A DNA stretch of 64,000 nt from Halorientalis persicus (lineage in GTDB: Archaea > Halobacteriota > Halobacteria > Halobacteriales > Haloarculaceae), in contig NZ_FOCX01000009.1 in NCBI RefSeq assembly GCF_900110215.1, positions 62,001 through 126,000 on the forward strand. The letters are read 5' to 3'. Of the stretch, positions 58,859-64,000 are shown piece after piece; within the stretch, counting starts at the first letter, position 1, and each line of letters opens with the position of its first letter. The notes under the pieces were generated by a model, which saw only the letters and a program-made list of their open reading frames with translations, was not told the DNA's origin and made no database searches. Made by a program: the position numbers and the translations under genes.

Positions 58859-60193
58859 CTACTGTCCGTCGACGGTCACTGCCGCGGTCGCGTCCTCGGC
58901 GGTCCGGAGCGAGGAGAGCCGATCGTAGAGCGTGTCGACGGCGGTTTCAGTCAGCACAACGCCGGCACACTCCGCGAACTTCGTCCGCAGTTCCCCGTCG
59001 GAAAGGGGGTTCTCGTGAGTCCCCGGCGGGTCCTCCTGGCGGCGCTCGCGCGTCCCGTCGGTGGTATCGACCCGGACCACCGACGCGTGAGAGTCGTAGG
59101 GCAGCGACTCGTCGACGTCGAAGGCGACCCGCTCGCGGACGCGCTGGACGCCGGGGTCGTCGATGGCGTCGTCGCGGAACGCCGCCAGCCCGACCCGGTC
59201 GCGGACGACGCCGCTCGCGACGCAGTACTCCATGGAGAACTTCGCCTCAAGCCCGGTATCGGGGTCCGCGTGGTGGAGCGCGTCGGCAGCGCCCCGGGCG
59301 GCCGCGACCTCGATGCGATCGACAGCGTCGGGGGCCAGGTCCGCAGTCAGCGCCTGGGTGGCTGCGATGGCCGTGTGGGTGAAATAACAGCAAGGGAAGG
59401 CCTTGACGTGGATTCCCTCCTCACGGAGGCGAAAGCGTTCGCCGATCGAGAAGGTCCCGCGCTCGTCGGGCCCGTACAGGTCCCAGAATCCGCGTTCGCC
59501 GCTGATCGCGGCGTCGTCGGCGGTCAGTCCCTCGTGGGCGAGTCGCGCCGCCGTGACGCCGGCCCGCGAACACAGTCCCGCGTGGAGGGGTTTGGTCTCC
59601 GAGCCGAAGTTGCGTTTGAGGCCCGCTGGCATCGAGGCGGCCGCGGTCAGCGCGCGTTCGATGGCCGCGGCGTCCTGGTCCAGCAGGTGCGCGACTGCGG
59701 CCGCGGCTCCGAAGGTCCCGAACGTGGCCGTGGCGTGCCATCCGGCCTCGTAGTGAGCTGGACTGACCGGCCCCGCGACGGCGCACTCGGTCTCGAAGCC
59801 CGCGACGAAGGCGGTGATCAGGTCGCGGCCGTTGGCGTCGGCCATTTCGGCGACCGCGAGCAGCGGCGGTACGAGCGTCACGCTTGGGTGACCGTCCATC
59901 GCCCACGAGAGGTCGTCGTAGTCCAGCGCGTGACTGGCGGTCCCGACCCGCAACGCCGCCTCGGCCGGCGACTCATCGGTGGTGACGCCCAGCAGCGTCC
60001 CGGCCGCGGCGTCTCCGAGCGTGATCTCCGCGGCCGAGGCCACGGTCCGTCCAGCCCCCTCGACGGCTCCTGCCAGCGTCACGCCCACAGTGTCGAGGAA
60101 CGCCCGCTCGACGGTCTTGACGACGCTCTTGGGGAGGTCCGCGTAGGAAAGGTCGGCGACGAATTCGCTCGCCACCGCTTCAGGTCGTGTCAT
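58859..60193 (-). CDS. MmgE/PrpD-family protein
   Basis: This 444-residue member of the MmgE/PrpD fold groups with 2-methylcitrate dehydratase and cis-aconitate decarboxylase. Visible family segments are RAFLDTVGVTLAGAVEGAGR, ALDYDDLSWAMDGHPSVTLV (the DYDD and HPS motif), AGWHATATFGTFGAAAAVAH and KRNFGSETKPLHAGLCSRAG. KAFPCCYFTHTAIAATQAL lies near 300. The substrate cannot be read from the sequence. It heads the minus-strand operon with acyl-CoA dehydrogenase (44 nt), MaoC and CoA-transferase. Start at 60193, with an IclR-like gene divergent upstream. Confidence 0.85.
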   Translation of the reverse strand: MTRPEAVASEFVADLSYADLPKSVVKTVERAFLDTVGVTLAGAVEGAGRTVASAAEITLGDAAAGTLLGVTTDESPAEAALRVGTASHALDYDDLSWAMDGHPSVTLVPPLLAVAEMADANGRDLITAFVAGFETECAVAGPVSPAHYEAGWHATATFGTFGAAAAVAHLLDQDAAAIERALTAAASMPAGLKRNFGSETKPLHAGLCSRAGVTAARLAHEGLTADDAAISGERGFWDLYGPDERGTFSIGERFRLREEGIHVKAFPCCYFTHTAIAATQALTADLAPDAVDRIEVAAARGAADALHHADPDTGLEAKFSMEYCVASGVVRDRVGLAAFRDDAIDDPGVQRVRERVAFDVDESLPYDSHASVVRVDTTDGTRERRQEDPPGTHENPLSDGELRTKFAECAGVVLTETAVDTLYDRLSSLRTAEDATAAVTVDGQ

Positions 60194-60299
60194 GGCGCGT
60201 AGTGACCGACGCCGGTGGTTAAGCGTTTGGTCGGCAGCCGTCGTTCCGGAAGATCGAACGATATGTATTGTGTGATATTCTGCCACGTAGCACGGACGA

Positions 60300-60546
60300 A
60301 GGCGACGATGCGGGGGGACGGTCCGGACCGTCGCGACCATCTTCGATGTCGTCGAGGCGCTGAAACGCCCGGGCGCGCGAGGGCGTCGGCACTCGCGGCC
60401 GACCTCGGCGTCGCGAAGAGCACGGCCAACCGGCACCTCTCGACGCCTCTATACCTTGAGTACGTCACCCGCGAAGACGACGTGATCCACGTCGAGTTGC
60501 GGTTCCTCGACCTCGGGCAGCAGCGCAAATTCGATGTGTCTCACTG
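60300..60546 (+). pseudogene. Broken IclR-family regulator
   Basis: TVATIFDVVEALKRPG is read in one frame (from about 60327). ARASALAADLGVAKSTANRH, then YLEYVTREDDVIHVELRFLD, is in another, so a frameshift lies near 60372. Together they form the IclR N-terminal helix-turn-helix. The effector domain is missing: the frame ends DVSH at 60546, next to IS605-type debris. It is divergent from the MmgE/PrpD operon and was probably its regulator. Confidence 0.7.
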
Positions 60547-60900
60547 AATCGAACAGTGAAGTACCTCTGGGACAAGCCCTGAGGCTTCACCGTCTTGGGA
60601 CCACACCGCTCCCACAAGTAAATCTAATTCCCCTCCACCTTCTCAGTCTAGGAGTCGGCTGGAAGTCACACCCGAACCAACCAGGTCCGTGAGGGTCGGT
60701 GGCTCCACTCCACCCGACAACTCCCGTCGCACCGCCAGTAGCGGATTTTGAGAGGTGTCGCATTTCCAGTCGACACGACCGCTTCGGATTAAGGCCTTTA
60801 ACCCGCGTCACGGTCGGTAAACCACTATACATGACGTGGCAAATTCAACGTGGTGACGGGCTTCACCCTCGGGGTCGAACCCCGAGGCACTCGCCCTGAA
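60547..60900. repeat. IS605-type element debris
   Basis: The left part resembles an IS200/IS605 left end (GAAGTACCTCTGGG ... CCTGAGGCTTCACC, then TTGGGACCAC). The right part is the hairpin CCTCGGGG-TCGAA-CCCCGAGG (60868-60888) followed by CACTCGCCC. No intact gene lies between. It truncates the IclR-like gene. Confidence 0.45.
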
Positions 60901-61031
60901 CAGCCTATAGCGGTCGCCGTCGTCGACGCTGTTCCTCGAACAGAAGGCTGGCGAGATTGCAGTCGGGTCGATGCACTCGGTCGATCAGCTCTTCGATAAC
61001 GTCTCATAACCGTAATGCCTTTGGAACATCC

Positions 61032-61049
61032 TGACTAACTAGTTAGTTA
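61032..61049. promoter_or_regulatory. TetR operator before its own gene
   Basis: TGACTAACTAGTTAGTTA is nearly perfectly palindromic (17 of 18) and ends 2 nt before the ATG at 61052. It is almost the same as the sites at 52669 and 54405, so autoregulation is likely. Confidence 0.65.
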
Positions 61050-61051
61050 AG

Positions 61052-61657
61052 ATGGGCGATGGCGACACCGAAGCGGCCCACGAAGCGATCATGCAGGCGA
61101 CGTACCGGGCCCTCTGCGAGCACGGATATGCTGACCTCACCATGAAGGCAATCGCCGAGGAGACGGGAAAAAGCAAAGCGACCCTCCACTACTACTACGA
61201 CACGAAGCAGGACCTGCTCGTCGCCTTCCTCGAATACCTCCTCGAGAGTTTCCACGAAAAAGTCCAGCTACGCGACGATGAGAACCCGGCGGCACAGTTG
61301 ACCACGATTCTGGAGAAACTGGTCTTCGGCCCGGACGACTACAAGGAGTTCCAGACGGCGATGCTGGAGCTGCGTTCGCAAGCACCCTATAGTGACGCGT
61401 ATCGGGCCCAGCTCCGGGCCAATAACGAAGAACTCACGGCCCTCCTCGCGGGAATCATCGAGCGCGGCATCGAAGACGGCGTCTTCCAGGACGTCGATCC
61501 GAATCGGACAGCCAGTTATTTGCTCTCGACAATCGACGGCGCACGGACGCGGTGGATCGTTCTTGATGACGACGACGTGTTGACAACGGTCAACGAGGAG
61601 CTCCAAGACTATCTAGCCGAGCGGGTCCTCGTCGACGGCCAAGAGCAAATCGAGTAG
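61052..61657 (+). CDS. TetR/AcrR-family repressor
   Basis: This 201-residue protein has the TetR N-terminus: EAIMQATYRALCEHGYADLT, then MKAIAEETGKSKATLHYYYD and TKQDLLVAFLEYLLESF. The remainder is the ligand-binding helical domain (LRANNEELTALLAGIIERGI, NRTASYLLSTIDGARTRWIV). Its operator sits at its start codon and recurs upstream of the MATE gene and at the start of the gene at 54404. It probably senses a toxic compound and releases those genes. The exporter is about 8 kb away, separated by the metabolic operon. Confidence 0.9.
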   Translation: MGDGDTEAAHEAIMQATYRALCEHGYADLTMKAIAEETGKSKATLHYYYDTKQDLLVAFLEYLLESFHEKVQLRDDENPAAQLTTILEKLVFGPDDYKEFQTAMLELRSQAPYSDAYRAQLRANNEELTALLAGIIERGIEDGVFQDVDPNRTASYLLSTIDGARTRWIVLDDDDVLTTVNEELQDYLAERVLVDGQEQIE

Positions 61658-62081
61658 TCTCACCGGTTCTACCCGGATACTGCCAAATACTACTGAAAAC
61701 TAGAACGGTAGCGAAGCATTGCTCACTGGGACACCAGTATTCAGGTCTACAGCGCACATTCCAGTTCGTCGCGTTGATGCAAACGACATCCGCCATCGTT
61801 TCGACCGACGGTTAGGCGATGCGAGAACCCACGTCGAGCACATTGGAAACTCGGGGCCACAACTCGTGCTTACGGAGATCCTGGACCGAGCTCGCTCAAC
61901 GCTCGCCTGACCGTCGAGTAGTTGCCCGGGAGTGATTCCTTCCCAACCTGTTCCTCCTCGGTCCCGACCAGCGGAACACTCGCCACTCACGGGAAGGGCG
62001 GGATTCTCTCAGTGTATCAAGATAGTTACCGCGGCGATTCACGACACCACCGAGCGCGTCGAATGCGTCACCCGCGAGTAG
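61658..62081. other. Intergenic region with a doubtful 63-codon frame
   Basis: About 420 nt without a confident gene. A frame at 61719-61910 (MLTGTPVFRSTAHIPVRRVD, HRFDRRLGDARTHVEHIGNS) may be the end of a lost gene. It has no start signal and no family. Confidence 0.3.
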
Positions 62082-62810
62082 TCAGAGGGAGGCTTCCAGG
62101 CCGCCGTCGACGTCCAGCTTGGCGCCGACGACGTAGTCGGCGTCATCAGAGACGAGAAACGAGACGGCCGCAGCGACGTCCTCGGGATCGCCGGGATGCC
62201 CGGCGGGGATGCGATCGATCTCGTCCGGGCGGCCCGCCATCTCCTCGTAGCCGACAGGCGTGCCGACGAGGCCGCTCCCGACCGCATTCACGCGAATCCC
62301 CTCGCCGATGAGATCGAGCGCGGCGGCTCTCGTGAGGTACGTGACGCCGCCTTTCGAGGTCATGTACGAGAACTTCTCTGGCAGGCCGCGCGTGCTCGAT
62401 ACTGTCACGTTTACGATCGCACCGCCGTCGTCCATTAGGGTGGCGGCGTGTTTCGTCGTGAGGAAGTAGCTCCGGAGGTTCGTCTGTATCGTCCGCTCCC
62501 ACGTCTCGAGGTCGCAGTCAAGGATGGATTCGTTCGCCGTGTAGGCAACGTTATTCACGAGCGCGTCGAGACGGCCGAGCGTCGCGTCCACGTGCTCAAA
62601 GAGCCCCTCGACCTCGGCGGGTTCGGTGACGTCGACTTCGAACCCGGTGCCCTCTCCGGGGAGGTCGGCAGCGACCCGCTCGGCATCTTCCCCATGTCTC
62701 GAGGTCACGACGACGTGGTAGCCGTCGGCGGAGAGGCGCTCGGCGATGGTACGCCCGATGTTTCTGGTCGACCCGACGACCACTGCTACTGGGCGGTCAG
62801 CGTTATCCAT
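62082..62810 (-). CDS. Short-chain dehydrogenase/reductase
   Basis: This 242-residue Rossmann enzyme has VAVVVGSTRNIGRTIAERLS as the cofactor-binding start, LDALVNNVAYTANESILDCD with the family NN.A motif, IVNVTVSSTRGLPEKFSYMT with the catalytic serine and tyrosine, and SKGGVTYLTRAAALDLIGEG with the lysine (Y-M-T-S-K). The tail LDVDGGLEASL is typical. The GSTRNIG form (not GxxxGIG) and the arginine suggest NADP use. The start at 62810 gives a normal N-terminus. It is divergent from the MBL enzyme. Confidence 0.85.
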   Translation of the reverse strand: MDNADRPVAVVVGSTRNIGRTIAERLSADGYHVVVTSRHGEDAERVAADLPGEGTGFEVDVTEPAEVEGLFEHVDATLGRLDALVNNVAYTANESILDCDLETWERTIQTNLRSYFLTTKHAATLMDDGGAIVNVTVSSTRGLPEKFSYMTSKGGVTYLTRAAALDLIGEGIRVNAVGSGLVGTPVGYEEMAGRPDEIDRIPAGHPGDPEDVAAAVSFLVSDDADYVVGAKLDVDGGLEASL

Positions 62811-62978
62811 GGACGGGGGACGTGCGCCAGCGTCATGTACTTGAGGGGTCGAGGGATTTGAACGCCCGGGTGGCATTACCGTGGTCCGACACGATAGTCA
62901 AGGGTCGATTAGTGGATTGGGTAGTACCTGAGTATTGAGATGCAAGCGTTCAAATTCTCGTGAGCCGTACTGTTGGGT

Positions 62979-63653
62979 ATGGTGACAGCACTGACCGAGG
63001 ACGTGTGGCAGTTTGAGTTACGTGGCGTCAACGCCTATTTTGTCGACGATGATGTCCCGACGCTGGTCGATGCCGGGACGCCGTGGGATGAGGACTCGCT
63101 TCGCGAGGGGCTCGATGAAATCGGAGTGGCGGTCAGTGACATCGGACGCGTGTTGCTGACGCACTACGATCTCGACCACGTCGGGACCCTCGCATCGCTC
63201 ACCCCCGAACTGGACGCCACAGTCTATGCCGGGGCATTCGACGCGGATATCCTGGGGAACCGTCGAAGGCCCCCGCTCACGAACCACAAGGGCGCGTTCC
63301 AGCGGCTTGTCGGCCTCTTCATGACCCATCCTGCACTCGACATCGAGACCGTCGACGACGGCGAGACGATCGGGACGTTCACCGCCTACCACACGCCTGG
63401 CCATACGCCGGGCCACGTCGCGTATGTGAGCGCGGAGCTGGGTGTCGGGTTGTTGGGCGACCTAGTGTCCGAGTCCGGCGGTGCACTCGAGGCATCGGGC
63501 TGGGCGCTGAGTTACGATACCAGCGACGTCCGCGAGAGTATCGTCCGGCTGTCCGAGGAGGCGCCGCCGTTCGACGTGGCGTGTATCGGGCACGGAACGC
63601 CACTCACGACTGGCGGCAGTGAGGCCCTCGCGGTGCTGGCCCGAGCGGAGTGA
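62979..63653 (+). CDS. MBL-fold metallohydrolase
   Basis: This 224-residue enzyme has the metallo-beta-lactamase loop as LLTHYDLDHVGTLASL, with THYDLDH in place of the usual THxHxDH, so the first histidine ligand position is changed to Tyr. FTAYHTPGHTPGHVAYVSAE is the second metal site. LLGDLVSESG and CIGHGTPLTTGGSEAL give the remaining ligands. VNAYFVDDDVPTLVDAGTPW is the first strand pair. Glyoxalase-II-like or another hydrolase; the substrate is not deducible. Start ATG 62979. Confidence 0.8.
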   Translation: MVTALTEDVWQFELRGVNAYFVDDDVPTLVDAGTPWDEDSLREGLDEIGVAVSDIGRVLLTHYDLDHVGTLASLTPELDATVYAGAFDADILGNRRRPPLTNHKGAFQRLVGLFMTHPALDIETVDDGETIGTFTAYHTPGHTPGHVAYVSAELGVGLLGDLVSESGGALEASGWALSYDTSDVRESIVRLSEEAPPFDVACIGHGTPLTTGGSEALAVLARAE

Positions 63654-63940
63654 TCCAACAACGTCGCCGGTGTCGTTCACAAGACCCGATGAGCGGTGCA
63701 GCGATAGCGGTCTAAGCCGACGTGACACGACAGGAATTCTGTGACCTCCCACTGTCAGCAGTTGAGACACTGAATCAAATTACGGTCCTCCGCGAAGACG
63801 CCGCCGGGGACGCCACCCGCTGAGGCGACACCCCCTGCCGACGAGCGCCACCCGGTGCATCGACGGCACACGCCCGCCGGCGAGCGCCTTGCCGGTGCTC
63901 CGAACCTTATCCGACTCGAAACCAACTATGTCATGCTTCC
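63654..63940. other. Intergenic region
   Basis: About 290 nt between the MBL gene and the next start. No gene or recognisable element is seen. Confidence 0.4.
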
Positions 63941-64000
63941 ATGAGCGACTCCGACTACGCGCTGCTGGCACAGTTCGAGGCCAAAGAGGGGAAAGCCGAG
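63941..64000 (+). CDS. Partial gene, ABM-like monooxygenase start
   Basis: The first 20 codons of a gene running off the window: MSDSDYALLAQFEAKEGKAE. The pattern (A.L..F.AKEGK.E) resembles the first strand and helix of antibiotic-biosynthesis-type monooxygenases, but the piece is too short to be certain. Confidence 0.4.
   Translation, partial: MSDSDYALLAQFEAKEGKAE

Noticed and set aside
59015-60202. 395-codon plus-strand frame across the MmgE/PrpD gene
   Set aside because: It is antisense to a gene with recognisable family motifs, and has no domain of its own.
18311-60895. GC-rich palindromes taken for a CRISPR array
   Set aside because: The copies are single, tens of kilobases apart and without spacers of regular length. 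Their borders match tnpB-element ends.

Overview
The window is haloarchaeal (class Halobacteria). Proteins are strongly acidic, with Asp/Glu-rich linkers. Genes are mostly G+C-rich and many appear leaderless behind TTTAWA-type TATA boxes. Haloarchaeal-only families are present (HalOD1 output domain, bacterio-opsin-activator HTH, DUF7344-like winged helices, DUF2080/TnpB transposons, an ISH8-like IS4 element). Genus cannot be fixed from the sequence.

Region 1 (1-40.8 kb) is an accessory island or part of a plasmid. It carries a PCNA-like clamp with an acidic N-terminal extension, a MoxR/CobS-type AAA+ ATPase and a giant VWA (CobT-like) partner, an XPD/Rad3-like Fe-S helicase, two DNA methyltransferases, a GIY-YIG-like nuclease next to one of them, a 55-residue histone-fold protein, several zinc-ribbon proteins, VapBC, and about 20 co-directional genes of unknown function. 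At least seven of these genes or operons share an unusual 25-nt 5' motif, GTTGTGG-N2-CTGCGA-N4-RNTGAG, a short distance before the start codon. It appears to tie clamp, AAA+ ATPase, VWA protein and unknown genes into one regulon. No terminase, portal, capsid or integrase is visible, so this is not an evident provirus.

Inside the island, 4431-12705 is a composite transposon. Two inverted 1403-bp ISH8-like copies flank a signalling cargo (PAS/GAF/Bat regulator of 1271 aa, HalOD1 protein, two small winged-helix proteins). The whole 8.3 kb is bracketed by a perfect 10-bp direct repeat. A 222-bp MITE with similar ends follows directly. Two IS605-type tnpB elements (one with an in-frame stop), a 147-bp non-autonomous derivative of one of them, and scattered hairpins like their right ends are also present.

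Region 2 (40.8-64 kb) looks chromosome-like or metabolic, with scars of transposition. It has an IS5 element beside a decayed aldo/keto reductase, an MBL-fold hydrolase, a zinc alcohol dehydrogenase and an F420-type LLM oxidoreductase. A more A+T-rich TetR / S-layer-like / RND transporter block with a lipoprotein beta-propeller follows. Next come a MATE exporter, a small gene and a universal stress protein that appear to share an 18-bp palindromic operator with a second TetR gene at 61 kb. A compact minus-strand operon (MmgE/PrpD, acyl-CoA dehydrogenase, MaoC hydratase, CoA-transferase) resembles bacterial itaconate catabolism clusters; its divergent IclR-like regulator is broken. The window ends with an SDR, an MBL-fold enzyme and the first codons of an ABM-like monooxygenase.
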